A DNA stretch of 64,000 nucleotides from Aphelocoma coerulescens (lineage: Eukaryota; Chordata; Aves; Passeriformes; Corvidae). Each line of letters starts with the position of its first letter. Positions within the stretch are counted from its first letter, which is position 1. Shown one piece after another: positions 38,601 to 53,600 of the stretch. A model generated the notes under the pieces. That model was not told the DNA's origin and ran no database searches. It saw only the letters and a program-made list of their open reading frames with translations. The translations under genes were made by a program, and so were the position numbers. The stretch lies in the NCBI RefSeq assembly GCF_041296385.1, contig NC_091014.1, positions 6,609,578 to 6,673,577 on the forward strand. Reading direction: 5' to 3'.

Positions 38601-41600
38601 ACATATTCTGTAACACGAATTACAGCTGCAAAATTACTATCAGAGAAATCTTGCCATGTCTGTAGTGAAATTGTTAGAATTCAACACTAATTCAAATCCT
38701 GAGCAACAAGGAAAGTGGTGCAAGACAACAGTTCATTTAGAAGAAAGCCTCTACATTTTAACAGCATGATACCATGTTTATAGGCTGGTAACACCAGAGC
38801 TTAGTGCTTTCAGGGAAAACAAAATACAGAACAATGAGAACGTGTGGAAGGAGGCTCAGTGGGGAAAAGAAGAAATACAGGTTGAACCTTAGCCACGGGA
38901 CTACCATAGAATTCCATTTAACTTGACCTTGGACACAAACAAGTGGCACTGGTTGCTCAGTCACCCACATCTGCTTGTGGAACCAAGCAAGGCCACATTG
39001 CTGGAGGTATCAACTTAGGAATTAAGGCTACCAGAACAGGCCTTGTTCTGGTTCAAAGGTGCTCCAGCACTGATCACCTTCTGCCATAAAAAGCACTGGG
39101 AGGGAAAGAATTGTGTAAGGATCTATTATGCTCCACCAAAAAGACATCCTGCAAACCAATCACCTTTTAAAGGGAATTTTTTTGAAACTGCAAAATGGCT
39201 ACTTAATTCTAATTGAAGTGTACAAACCATACCTAAATGCCCATACACACACACACGCAAACAGTTGCCAATTCCAGTGAAACTAATAAATACTTAAAAA
39301 AAAAAAAAAGAAGTTCAAAAAAGTTCGCAAAATAAACAAGTAGAGGATAACCAAAATTACCACGATGCACATGACTACAATGGGACACTCTTCCAATGCA
39401 CAAATAGCATGCCAACTGTGTTGGGAATACTTTAAGCCATCCACTATCAGCAGTAACAGCAAGAAACCCATGATGCTGCATGCTGGCAAGAAAGAAAGAA
39501 AAAAGGTGGTAAAAGCAAAAAGCTAAGGAACAGAAACCATAATGCAAATGCAAACAAAAGAAACCAAGTCACAACAAGCATCTCTACCTGAAAAGGTACA
39601 CAAACAGCTTGCCAGACAAGCATGCAAAAGCACCAATTCCTTCAAGCCACATTTCTTTTATCTACCATTTTTCCACTCCAAATCTGCCTAAAGCCTCACA
39701 TACAATTTTCAACCATCTCCTTTACTACTTCAACTAAACTCACTGTTCCAACTCCTCAGATCTGAACTCGAAATTTTATTTGGGTGTTTTCAAGGAAATT
39801 CAGTTGAATACCTCTTTGTTTTGTTGATCTAAGATCTGAGTTAATTCACTGTCTGGATATATCTGTCTGGCAGAGAAATGGAGAAACTGCTGATTTCTAC
39901 AAGAAGTACTTTTGGGACAAGTGCTTTTCTATACAATCTGTGATGTTTACATACAAGAATCGAAAGCTTTTTAAAACTAGTCATTAAGACACAGCTGTCT
40001 AGTTCAGCTGTGACTGTTTTGACCTCTACAATCATCCAAATGTCCCTTTGTCCTCTGAAGTGATCTGGGCAATGAGATTTTTCCCAAGTTGCCAGTATTC
40101 CTGTGAGATATGAATATCTCTACTCTCATCTTCTCTCCTTCCTTCCTTCAACAGAGTAGGTTTCTAGACAGTTTAGTTACTGGCTTTTCCCAAAGACAAG
40201 CAATATGATAGCTTGTATCAGAATTTACGAGCAGGAACTATAGATTTTCTATTTTTCCTTTAAAAGAAAGGCAGTGGCTTAGTTGGCTTCTATGCAGTAT
40301 AGCATAAAATAAGCAAACAACAAAGGAAATAGGGTGAAAAATGGATGAGGAAGGAGAGTAATGGAAGTGGAGAGAGACAATTTAAGCAAAACAAGAACAA
40401 TCAGATGCTTGTTTGTTGTTGGCAAACATATTCCCTGACATGAAAAGGAGCAAAGCAAATATGAGCAGATCTGACTGTTCCCCAAAAGGTAAGAAATACA
40501 AGTCATATAGAAGAAAGTTTGCCTCCTGACTTCCTCCTGCTCAAACAAGCCTTGGCCACCACCCAGTGGAAGTCGAACTCCACTACAAGACTTTTACAGA
40601 TAATTGCTTCAGGAGGCACTAACAGCCTCATGCATCGAGTAGCAGACATGTAATTGGAGTAAAGTGCTTTAAGTGCTCTCTCCGGTGAATAACAGTCTAG
40701 TCCTTAATTTCAGCACCAGAATACATGCACTTTGACTGTTCTAACACAATTTTCAAGGATGGTAATGGTCATAAAAACAACTCTTAAAATGACATCTTGA
40801 AATTTTGTGTTTATTTTCCACCAGTGACATCCCATCTTCTTCGGTTTACAAGTCCAGGAGAATTTTAAAGAAATTTAAGTGCCTGCACTAGAAGCTCAAG
40901 CTGCTGTCTGAAAGTCAACCTCTGCTCCTCCTCTATCACTGGCAAAGGAGTTGCTAAACGAAATACTGCTGGACAACTTGAAGGGAGAACAAAAAGCACT
41001 CTTTGCCTTCTCTGATGCTTTGTCACTTTTGTAGTACTGACAGTAAGGAGAACTTATTTTATAAACATCTGCATTCAGATAAACAACAGAAATTTCAACA
41101 GATTTAGTCATCAGCCAGAAGATACAGGTGACCAGCTGCATGTCTGTAAGGTGCCCTTGCAAAAAAAGAAATTTGTAAAATTAGCCATTGTGCTTTACAT
41201 TCCTAATTCCACATTTCTTCCAGAAAATATACTTCCTTGACAAGTCAGTTTTAAACAGCAATACTAGAAATGAGCAACACAACCATCTGGATCATGTGTT
41301 TAAAGATCATGCAAGTTTTAAACAGTAAAGATTTTTAAATGATGCAAAGCCAACATCTAAAACTGCTGAGGATACATACAAACTATATTAGTCTAATTCC
41401 ACGTATTATTTTAGTTCACAGTATTGTAAAATAGCTGCATCACACAAGAAACAAGGCAGAAAAAAATAGTTTAGTTGATTAAAACATGAAGTGCATTGTC
41501 TGAAATAGCTACTTGTGTATTCTTGAAGTACAAGAGAAAAATCCAAAATTCCTCTGAAACAAAACACAACCAAAAGAAAGACACCATCAGTAACAGGAAG

Positions 41601-44600
41601 TCAAGCTGAATTACGTATTTCTATTGTTTTGGCTGTCAAAAGGCTCATTAACAGGAGAGACCAGATGATATTTAATAGATTACTAAGGTAGTACACATTT
41701 CTCCACTATCACTGAAGACTATGTAAAATAGATAAGTGAATAAAAGATACTGATAATAAATTTAATAATATTTAACTTCAAAGACAAATATCAGATAAAC
41801 ATTTAAAAATTTATGGCAAATGCAAGATTAAAACTTTACTAGTTTTCCCTGAATACAGAGAAGATTGGGAAAACTACAAGAACTGCAGTTTAAAGCTGGT
41901 GTTAATCACAAGGACACACACAGATTCCAAATTTGCGAATATTGCTTTAAAATTAAGGTACAAGACCTTTATCTCTGACTTAAGGCTTTCAGCTGCTGTA
42001 AAGTCTATTAAACTTCCAGTGCTAAAAATCCAACCCAGGACCCCTCTGCCCTTCCCTTTTCAGGACACCTTATATTAAAACACAAGTGAGAAACTGTCTC
42101 AAGAACATACCTGAGGGGCTTCAAGACTTGAAGGTGGCCCTGGCTGTCTTGTTTACAAAGCACTGGATTAATAAACTGTTTTCAGCAACATATTTTTAAT
42201 ATGGAACTTTCACTGGTAAGCACTTCTGTTTATTAAAGTCAGACACTATAAAAATCTATCCATATATAAATATTGTTTATTAAGCATTGCATTATTCATG
42301 TAGTCTTACAGGAAAAAATTACAGCAAAGCTGGAAATTCTATCCATATCTTGTGAGCATTTATAGAATTTAGCTGCTGTTTTAAATAACAGACAAGGAAA
42401 GAATTTGCATTGAGGAATTTTGGAAATCAGTGGTGTATACCAAGAAAGTTCTTCTCATTATGGTCTTAACATCATCCTTGAATTAAGGAAGAGATTGTTG
42501 AATCTACACTGGATCTGGCTCCAGAAGAATATGTAAAGTCACACAGATTTAGGTGAGAGAGCTGTTCAAGAACCAGCCACGATGTGGACATCTTTCATCA
42601 TGTTCCAGGCAACCCAGAAAATACCAAATGCCTTTTCTTCTTTTTGAGGGTGTGTCAGAGAAGTACCTTCAAGAACAGTTTCTATGTACAGCTGTCACAG
42701 CCTCCCTATTCCAAGGTCTCAACAACCACAGCTTCCCAGTAAGAGGTGTGCTTATCACACAGCCCCCATCTCCAGAATCATGGGAAGAGAGGGAACCCAC
42801 CTTGGGTTCCTGTAGGAAAAGCACTGGAGTTCCAAGCCATCCTCTGGAGGTTACAGGTGCAAAGTATGGGCTACCCTACACTGGTCAGCACTCAACTAGA
42901 AATCAGCACAGAAAGCAGGAAAAATCCATGGTTTTCTTTATGCAAAACAACCCTGGTATTGACAAAAGCAGCTCACTGACATCCAAAATTAGCAAGATCC
43001 CCTTAACACCCATGTTTTCTGGCTGAGCATTTTAGGGGCTTTATCAGTGAGAAAATGTTAAACTAAGTCCCTTCCTTCTCTGCTCTGAAGGGAACAAGGA
43101 GCTCCTTAATTCAGTGAGAGAAACCATGGAGGAAGTGAGCCAGAGAAAGCTACGTAAGACATAAACAGACATCCACTTTAAAGTAACACGAAAGTTATTA
43201 CCTCTTTTAATATCCTACTGCAGCTTACCCTACTAGGGCAGGAAAATCTATACAGCCTAACAAAGGATGCCAGATGGAAAATTCCACTGAGCTTAATTAG
43301 CTCACTGCTATTCCTGGATGACTGATACTGATGCAATTGCAAGATGAAGATTTTTTTTCTTTTTTCCTAACATGCATTTTTACTTTAGTTCTTAAAGGTA
43401 TAATTCTTGCTCAGTGAAAAAAATAAAAAACGTACAAGACAGGAAGCAGTGCTTTGATTTCAGCTGAGAAAACTAAAATAAACATTATTTTCTCAGGCTA
43501 CAGTGAATACTTAAATGAGCAGGCTAGTATTTTTTGTGTCTGTACCACATATAATAGTTTCATATGTTTTAGATTAAATTAGAAGAAAAACAGTAAGACT
43601 CGAGGTAGTAAAGACAGTAGAGCCAGACATCTCTATGGAGCTTACATGGCCAGGTTTTGGCAGCCTGTGGGAGGGACCCCACGCTGGAGAAAGGGAAGTG
43701 TGAGGGAGTCCTCACCTCAGGAGAAAGAAGTAGCAGAAACGATGAACTGATCACAACTCTAATTCCCTGCCCCTCCCTGTGCTGCTGGGGAGGAGGAGGT
43801 AGAAAAAAAATGGGAGTGAAGTTGAACCCATGAAGAAGGGAAGAGTGGGGGAAGGTTTTTGTTAAGATTTTATTTCTCACTATCCTACTTTTGATTTAAT
43901 TCATGGTAAGTTCAATTCATTTCCTCAAGTCAAGTCTGTTCTGCCCAGGACAGCAATTGCTGAGTGATCAATCCCTCCCTATTCTTATCCTGATGCAGAA
44001 GTCTTGCTTTGTTTTGTCTCCTCTGCCCAGCTGAGGACAGCACAGGGTATCCTACCAGGATCAACCTGCCACAACACATGAGCAAAGCTGAATGTCTAGA
44101 GAATGTTCAGAACCTGTAAAAGAATACTGCTTGAAGACAGTGATTAATAAAACCAAGATTAAGAGAGTGCAGAAAATTTTAAAAAATAAAATAAAACCAA
44201 AGGCTTATGAAGTTCATATGAAGAACGAATGAGGCAGCCTCACTCAAGCAGAGATAAGAGCAGACAAATCAGCTAGATTCCCAAGGATTAGGATGAAGGC
44301 ATTTTATTTTTATTCTGTGTAAGGTTAAGTAATGTTCCCTTCTACCCCTAGCAAAAGCATACCACACAGAAAGGCCTGTCCAGGCTAGTTTGAAATCAAA
44401 AAGGAAAAAGCTCAATTCCAGCATCAAAATACACTTTCCTTTGGCTTTCATCTTCCTGTTTTTTAAAATTAAACTTCCCTCATTCATGTTGAGGGGGGAA
44501 AAAAAACCAACACACAAAGACATTTTGTTACCAATGTTGCTTTAGCTACCAAAATTAAAAATTAATGTGGCTCAAAACAATTAGCATCCTGTCAGCTCAC

Positions 44601-47600
44601 CATATCAGAAGTTACACCTAAGTGTGCACAGTATGAAATCAAACAACTGTATCCCACTGCCAAAGTGTCTCAGCAAGAAGACACAGTCACCATTCCTTGC
44701 TGTTGGTAGCCACAAGAAGACTCCTTGAGTCTCACATTTTCTGTCACAAGGTGGGTGACTTACGTCACCTAAATCCCTCCTTGAATTTTCTGTGATAATC
44801 CACAGTATTCTCAAACAAACTTCCATTTGAAGGCATTTTATGTTCTACCAAAACAAAGGCCTTAAAACATAAGTAAGTTAGGAATACACTTTCTGCCTTC
44901 TGAATCAAGAAAATTTCCAGTAAATTCTGTACTTTCCACAGAAAAGCTCAGCACGACCTATCATGCACATGATTTTCTAGGCTGGAAGATAAACTAACTC
45001 TATCAAGCAGCAAACTACAAAAATCTTTCCCAATTCTTCCCCTACACAGTTTCAAGTGGAACTTTTCACTGATGAATTTTACTTTAACACATTCATAAAA
45101 AAGTCTACACATCTACAAACAACTGAAGTTGGGATAACCCCCTCACTGCTCAAACACAACCATGGAGAACTCTGTATTTAAGATTTAAGAGACAGGACTC
45201 CTATGATCTATGTAACGTGGTGGTGTGGAGCTGATGTTAAAGGACACAGTTGCTCATATTTGTCACCACTGTGACAAGATGCCTGAGACAGCACATGGCT
45301 GAAGAGCAGCAACAAAGAGCAACTTCTTCTGAGGAGAAAGTCGAGATTGAAACTTAGCTTGGGGAAAAAAGACGGAGAGAAGGTAGAACAGGAATGCTGT
45401 GGTGAGAAAGGGGAAGCAACTGATTAAAAGGCAAAAGACTTACACCTACTGTGGCTGGAAGAAATTCTGCTGGACAGATTATACAGAAGTTCAGGAAGAG
45501 GGCAAAACACAGGAATATGGAGCAAGAGAAATGGAAACGCTGACAAGAACCAAGAGAAGAAACAAATATACAGAAAGTGTTTGTACTCCATAGGAACAGA
45601 TCTGCTAAGAAGCAGATGAAACAGGTATTTATTTGTGATGAGTAGTTCTGACACATCCCAATACTGTGTACAATAAATAATATCTACAGAAACAGAAAAA
45701 TTAAGTTCATTAATGAAAGAATAAATTATCACAACAATGCTACATCGGCAATCTTTATTCTGACACTTCTTAACTTCTGCAAGCTAACCATAGCAGCTTG
45801 ATTAAGTTAATTCAAGGTAAATTCTGCCATGTTTGTAATTTTTAAAAAAACATTTTGTCACATACTTTTCTACAGTTAGCAAGGATAAAGTAAAAGGGCT
45901 CTGAGTAATCACAAGAAAAATTCTAATTAAAGACTATGGAGATAGGGATAGAAAAGAGAATAGAATCTTAAGAGGAAGAAGAGATCCCATGCATTTCATA
46001 AGTAGGGCCCATATGAAACGACCATCTCTTATCTGCAACCAAAAAGTACAAACGCTAAGAAGAAACAAAGAAAACTATTCAATTAAACACCCAGAAGGTC
46101 TATCTCTTGCAAGAAATTAAAAATCTGGATTTGACTAACAGAAGAACCTATCTGACCTGAAGTTTGGTCCATATCTAATCAATCTACAAAACAGTCTGGA
46201 TTCTCAGACAATGTAGTGTTTCAGACACTTTGAAACATTGATATTTAATCCTGTATCTGAAAGGTTTTATAAATTCAAGTTAATAAAATTACCAGAAGAT
46301 GGTATTTTTCAAAGTGCTTTGCTATTAGCTTAAAAACAGTAAACGAAACACCAAAAGAAGAGGAAATGCATGAAAGGAAAAGTGCTGATTTTACACTGTA
46401 AAAATATTTTTGGGTAAAAACTCCCCAAATGTATGCAGTGATGAAGAGGAAAATATTTGCACAGTTTTCAACAGCATGAATTAACATTTAAAAAATTAAC
46501 AATGTGTGAATAGTTGCAAATATCTAACTCTGCATATGTGCAAGCTTCTTACCAGCTACTGGTAAATCCAGCTTCGCTCGTTTCAATTCTGATATAGAAT
46601 TTTGGAGCTGCTCTATTACAAAGTCATCTTCATAGAAGAAATCCTTGGCTAAAGACTCCTGCAGAAATTCTACAAGCTCTTCCATTTGTAATTTCATCAG
46701 ATGCTCTATATAAGGAGAAAACAGTACATTATACATTAAGATATCTTGATAATGAACACTCAAAAATGTGTTTAAATGTACTTTAGTCATTAGGTGCTTT
46801 TGTTTTCAAAGCAGAATGAAAAACACTTGTTAATTAGGCAGATAACAGATTTCTACAACCAGAGATCTAAAAATACATTAAAAATTCACTTGCAAGTCAC
46901 CATGGAAATCCTTTCTACATGTTATTCTCTACCTAGAACAGTGCTTTCCAAAACAGGGCATCTGCAGAAAACTAACTACAAGTCATCCTCCTTCAGCCTT
47001 CTCATGTCCAACAGCTTCAGGTCTTTCTTTGTCAGCCTGCATCCTCAACTTACAAACACTGCTGTAGATCAGTACAACATACATCATCTGTCTTATTAGG
47101 AACTCTGAAAAGCAGAAAAACATTTTAAAAATCGCTGTTTACAGTACCCTCATTCACAACTGAATTAACTCCCAATGAAATGATGATGGCAGCTCACACT
47201 TCAGAACCGTTGCTTCAGGCTCTCTGAAAATTCAGGTCACATTTTGAAAGTCATTTTACAGTTATCAGACTATTTTTCTTTCTCTTTTTACACAGCAGTA
47301 AGGTCATGTGGATTGCAAGGCTGTAACTGCATACCTATGTCGCTTTTTCCATCATTTGTATGTCATTCAAAGTTTCAGAATGTATAATTTTAATATGGAA
47401 ACCATAAAAAAATGTTTTGGGGCTGTAATAAAAATGCTCTTGGCATGTATTCCACAATGACACTTTGACTGGATAGCTATACCATCCACATTTTTGAGGG
47501 TAGACAAGAAACTGGAAAACAAATCAGAATCTGTCTTCTGCCAGCTTCTCATCTCCTCTGTTGCCATGAGGTTCTCTGTGTTTGATCATGGAGGAAGTTG

Positions 47601-50600
47601 CTGTGTACTTACTAAGCAAGTAAATCCACACCCAAGACTTTTTCCTCAGGCCTTCCCATTAAAAGAGTGGAGAATAACAAAAAACTTCCAAGTAGATGTC
47701 TATTTGCAAATAAAGAAAAACCAAAATGCTAAGCCTAATGATTTGCCTCTAAATATTTAGCTTTCTCAAGTGCAGTAAGGTAAAAAGTAACCTTTTCCAT
47801 TTTTCAGAGCAGTTTGTAAACAAGCTCATGGGAACACCCCAGTGAGACAGTGAGGTAGCATCCCCACAGTTCAAGAAGGATAAACTAGCAAGGAAATTAT
47901 GACACTGATTCTGCAGGCCCCATGAAGACCTCTCTGCATTTACAGAGAGTCAAGTGACTTCACTCAGAAAACCAAAATCCCACAGGAAGGGTCTCAAACT
48001 CGAGCTACAAGTTATCATCCATAGAAATGCTCAAGTCTACTTAGAAGCCAACATCCACCTTCAAAATCTTTTTGGGTCCTTTGGAACTTAGGATGCTAAG
48101 TCACTTTGGGGAACCAAGCAGAGATGCTTTAGACAGTTCTATCCAAAATCTCAATTTTTACCTCACCTGAAGTCAAGAGATGGAGAAGGTCACACAGGCA
48201 GACTAGAGAAACTCTGGATTTTAACTACATTCTTGGACAAACAATGCTATCACCACATAGACTGGTGATTCCTTGTTGCTGAGGTATTTGCTGGTAGATT
48301 TTCAGCATTTAGTGGCACACTCTGGATTCTTTGTGTGCTTTTTTAATTAATTTAAATCCTGTGAGGGCTAACAAGCCATTTCCAGACCATGGAACTACCA
48401 CACTTCACCCCACTGTTTAGTCAGCAATACAACTCACTTCAGGTCCAAATAACTTTTTGACACTAATAAATACTTTTCTTTGACAATCACACTGCATTGG
48501 ACCCAGCTGAGATGGAATTAATTTTCCCCACATCTGCCCTCACAGTACTGTGCTGCACACTGGTGTCTAGAAAGGTCCATCTTGCTTTCTCCTTCCCCCA
48601 ATCCTGCTGGAGGAGGGGAGGGATAGAGCAGCTTGGTGGGCACCTGGATCCAGCCAAGGTCAATCCACAACATACATACATTAAAATAAAGCAAAGATTT
48701 TTAACTTTTTGTGCGTAAGGAATGAAAAATATCCCTCAGAAGCAGCATAAGGCAAATGGGAAACTAAGATTTTCACACATTAAGGTCAAACTACACAAAA
48801 TCAGATCAAAACTAGCTGAACGTCTGTTTAGGTTTCAAATGTTTGAGGAATTTCTTACTTCTGTGCAGTTTCAGAATTGTGTAAGACATAGCAGTGAGAA
48901 TCCGCTCTCCTTCAAGTATGTAGATATCCCATATCCTGAGGCTTAATGTAAAGGGAGTCTGCAATGACAGAATCAGGCAATTCTGTGAAAACAGTCTACC
49001 CCAAGTCACAATTGAAAACTGCAACAGAAAGAAAAACATACTCACACGATCAAGAAAACACTGGAAAAACCACTTGGTTGTGTAAAAGCTGGTGGGCATA
49101 TCCTGGGAGTCCTGCAAACAACACAACAAAAGAAGTTGAAAAACATTTTCAAAAATTCAAGTAATTAATTGAATTGTCCATGAAAAAACATTTTCCCCGT
49201 GAGGCCAATGTACGCAATAGTCAATAAATAATTAATTAAACTATATAAGACACTGTTACTTCAATCCAACAGATGCAATTCTGGTTTTTATAGCTTTTCT
49301 TCATCAATTTCACCACCTGAAGAACATGCACTTGGAAATGCAGAAGGTATTAATACATCCTAGACTTTTATCATGTTCTTGGTACAGAGGTAGCAGAGGA
49401 TAAAATCCTCTCTCAAGAAAATAAATCAGTGTTCTGGAGCAACCCAAGTTCAGGCACTAGGTCCATTAAGTCTTTCATTTCTCTGTAGCAAGGCTGCCAA
49501 TTTATGCCAAAGGCTGAAAGGACTTTGTTACAGAAATATATATGCACCAGAAATTATTGTAAAACAACCAAATTCTATGACCACTCAAAAACAGGATGTA
49601 GGCTGATATGGAATTTTATTTCTGAATTAAGGGGCCTAATTTCCCCTAGAGCACTGATAATCCATGTGGTATGACACCCATTCAAAGACTGGTAAAGCTT
49701 CTCTGCAGCTTCATGGAGCTCTTCAAAGTCCTTCGCACAGTTAGAGGAAAAGCTGAAGGAAAAGCTGAGAAGTTAAGAAATCCTAAATTTAACTGTGGAA
49801 TAACATCATATTCTATGCTTGCCAGATTCAGCTTTTCCAAAAATTATGGACCAAATTTAAGAACTCAGTTATACAAACACTGAATAAGCAACGGGCCAAA
49901 TCCCTTTGGTTTACATGCAGGCTTTACTTTTGTCTTTCAGGAGTTAACACTGGCTCATTTGAGTGACACTCACATGAAGAGATGAAGAAAAAGATGTTGT
50001 TGCAAGTGAGCATCTCTAACACTACCTTTTAAGAACTGGAGATGAATTCTGGCAGTACCAATGTACTGTAAAAGGAAATTCTTCATGACTACTGGAAGGA
50101 CATTTTTCTCCCATTAGAAAAATAATTTACATCTTAGAATAAATATAGCCAATATTAGAAAAAAAAAAGGCATATTATTTTCTATTTAAGAGTATCAGAA
50201 AAGATAAAACTCTACATTTAGCTTCATGAAAATAGAAGTATTTTAAAAGGACCACTAACCCCTCTTATAAAGGTTAGTTTTTAAACAGAGATTAAAACTG
50301 GTTGTTCATAAAAGTCACCTCTGTCCAGAGATGAACCACAATGCTAAACACACAAAAAGCCCTTGATAAAATGTTCTAGCATCAGCTTGCTTACAGCAGC
50401 TCCCACAAGGCCAAATAGAAGAACCACACATTGTCCTTAACGCAGAGGTCCAAAGTGAGACAGACATCCAAACTACTCACTCTTAGGATCCAATTTTACC
50501 ATAATTCTGCCAAGGTGCACCATAACTCTGTCTATAATGAAAACAACAGCATATCTGCCTCTTAAAGCTTTTCATTTTTTCCTGAGGTTTGAGTATTCTT

Positions 50601-53600
50601 GATCTAGTGGGTTCACCTGAACTGAAACAAGGTAGAAAGCTGTAAAGTAGCGTTGCTTGTATAGTGAAATAAATACTTACCAAATGCTGCTTAAGTTTGG
50701 ACAAAAACTTCTTCAGTATTTTGTCATGATGTTCCTGAAACCTCAACAGTTTTGGAAAACCAGGAATAAAAAAACCTAAGAAAAGAAGTTGACCGTTTAA
50801 CAAGCATTTGTACTATAAAAATTACATTTTAAAAGGCATTAAGACTCCAAGAACATTATCCTTCTATAAGACCACTGAATCTGAACAGATATTCGTAACA
50901 ATATTTTGATGTTTCCATACAGATATGCACATCCTCCTGCCTAAATAGCTATAATCAATAGTAGTGACTATTATTAGATGTCTGACTTAGTGACTATAAT
51001 CAGATCAGAATGACAAGTGACAGCAGATCCATCAGTGCTACATTAGTCAACCCAATATAAGATCATGTGAAAACCGTATTTATAATTATTCTTTAAAAGA
51101 AAACAAAACAACGAATCACAACCCACACCCACTAAAATTGAAATTATAGCCCAGAAAATTCATGATAGAAGGGCAAACAGCATAGGTGTCTACTAGAACT
51201 GTCTGCATTGAAGAAAAGACCATAAGAAAGACAAGAGGGATATCCCAGCAAGACAAATATCATGATTATATACTATAAGTAAAGACTGTAAGCTCACACA
51301 ACTGAAACAATGGGCATAAAAACCCCATCTAATAGGTTTAGTGATCATACATGGAAAAGGAAAGCTCTAAGATCCCCTTCCAACTGAGGTATCAGCAGAG
51401 TTAAAAAATGGCCTAGAGCAAACACATAACACAAGGCCAAGAATCACAGACAGACACTGGGTTATATAGATCTAGTACAGCAGTTCCCTATTCTTAGGAT
51501 GAAAAAGGTTGTAAAAAAAACCCAAATATCTTTTAAGCAGTATGAAAACTGGAAGAACAAGTATGGATCCATAGCAGCCATACCACTTAAAAAAAAAAAA
51601 AACAAAAAAACTAAAGAAGTTCCAAACCCAAAAGCAAAGTCTTTCTAGTTAGCAATTGTGTAACTCAGTGCATAGTCACTAAAACACAGGATTTACTACC
51701 TCAGAATCACACAGGTTTAGTATTTTATAGATACAAATGCAAATTCTACAATACTTAAATGTCAGGTTGCATATTAGGAAATTTCAGTAACACAGGCAAG
51801 GCATTTGGTTTTTTTCTTACTGTAAACAGTGAATGACTACATCAAAGCTAATTAGCCATCAACAGTAACAATAAAGGTTCTTTTTCCATGGAAGGTTGCT
51901 CTTTCACGTTTATATACACCAACTCGTTATGCTGAATTTTTAAGACTGTAGAAAAGATCAATGGAAAGAGCTTCCAAAAAAAGGAGATAATTTTCAGGGT
52001 CAGGTATCTGTATTTTTATCATTTAGAGACTTCACATACAATATGAAATACCTCAGAGACCAAATTCATCTCTTGATTTCAAGTGGTGTTATATTAGAAA
52101 TTAGTCTGGCTAATGGGCTGCACCCAAAAAGTATTCCAGGTTGCCATATCACAGGTAAAACTGAAAAACACATGAAGAACCTTGTCTGTGGGGAGGAGCT
52201 TTCAACCATCCTAATCTCGTCAATATGATTCCAATTGAATTACTCAGCCCACTCCCATGATTTCCATAGGGAGATGCCCATTTCTGGGCATCTGATGGGT
52301 CTGTGGCATCAAGTGCAATTAGGAAAGTTTTTCTTCACAGATATTGGCAAATTGGAATTGAAGTTACTTAAGCTTTAAAGAGTTGACAAACAGTGCTTTA
52401 AGCTACTATCTCCAAAGAAGAACACAGAAAGCGCAAACTGTAATATGACATCAGTTAAATCAGTTTTAAAGTTTTCTTTCCACAATCTGCAGTGATATTT
52501 ACAGCTGCTCAGTGACATAAACTGATTTAAAACAGATACATTCTAAGAATCACAGGAAATACAGGTTGCATGGGACTTCTGGAGATTATCTAGTCCAACA
52601 GGTTGAAGACAGAACCTTAGACTAGTTGGCAACATTTAATAAATGATAAATTGGCAACACATGAGTTATAATTAAAGTTTTATCAGCATATCTATAAATG
52701 CAAACTTGCCTAACAGGAGCTGCCAAGACAGTTTCAATGTGTCTAATAAAGCTGTGGCATAATGGTTCATATGCCCTGTGGAGGAGCTCATCAAGCCTTG
52801 GGCTAACTCAAAGCTCCCTCCTTCCCTCTCATGTCACTTGGCAGGTGTGTGATAGGAATGAAGGAGGAGAAGAGAGAGGTTTGCAATATCTCAAGCAACA
52901 AATCTGTCTGTGTTCACTCTCTTGTTCATCACATCTTTGTTTACCATGCACATGATTTGGTAAATAGGGAGCTGATTTTGACTTACTTCCCCCAAAACAC
53001 CTAGAATTTTCTGTGAGTTTTGAGGAACTCAATATTCTACACTGTTGCAGTTGCACAGGTTTGGATTATTATGAAATCTGTAGATTTTTTGCAAGATGCT
53101 TTTAGTCTGTGTTTATTGTGTAAAGCTCCAAGAAAATATTTTGACATTTGACAAATTTCAAATTTCATAAATGACACTGACATCAGGTAACACTTTTTTT
53201 CCTCCCCCAGTGCTGATAGCTTTGCAGAACTGTAAACAGCAAACTAACAAACCATCCCTTTGTTTTGGGGGTGGAGAACATTCAGGAACACTGAAAAGCC
53301 TGGGAAGGAAGATATCACAGAATGAGAAATTCTTCAGCAGGGAAAAGCAGCTAGAGCTTGCTGGAAATTTGCTAAAACCCCAAGTTCTGGATGGCATTTA
53401 CTTTTGCAGCCTTCCAAGAACCACAGCTTTTGTGAATCACCACAACTGTAACATCACAAAGGTTTTGGAATTCCTGGACTTCCTCCATACCAACAGCCAT
53501 GTAATATGCATAGATCATAATAAATCTGGCATGGAAAGAGAGAACTACCAATAACTTAAGAACAACATTACCAAGAGAGCAGGAAATTCTGTGTGAGGCA

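Noticed and set aside
39575..39600. TTTTCAG followed by GTAGAG on the minus strand in the last USP6NL intron, a possible recursive splice site
   Set aside because: The match is weak, the intron is only moderately long, and such AG|GT junctions are common by chance.
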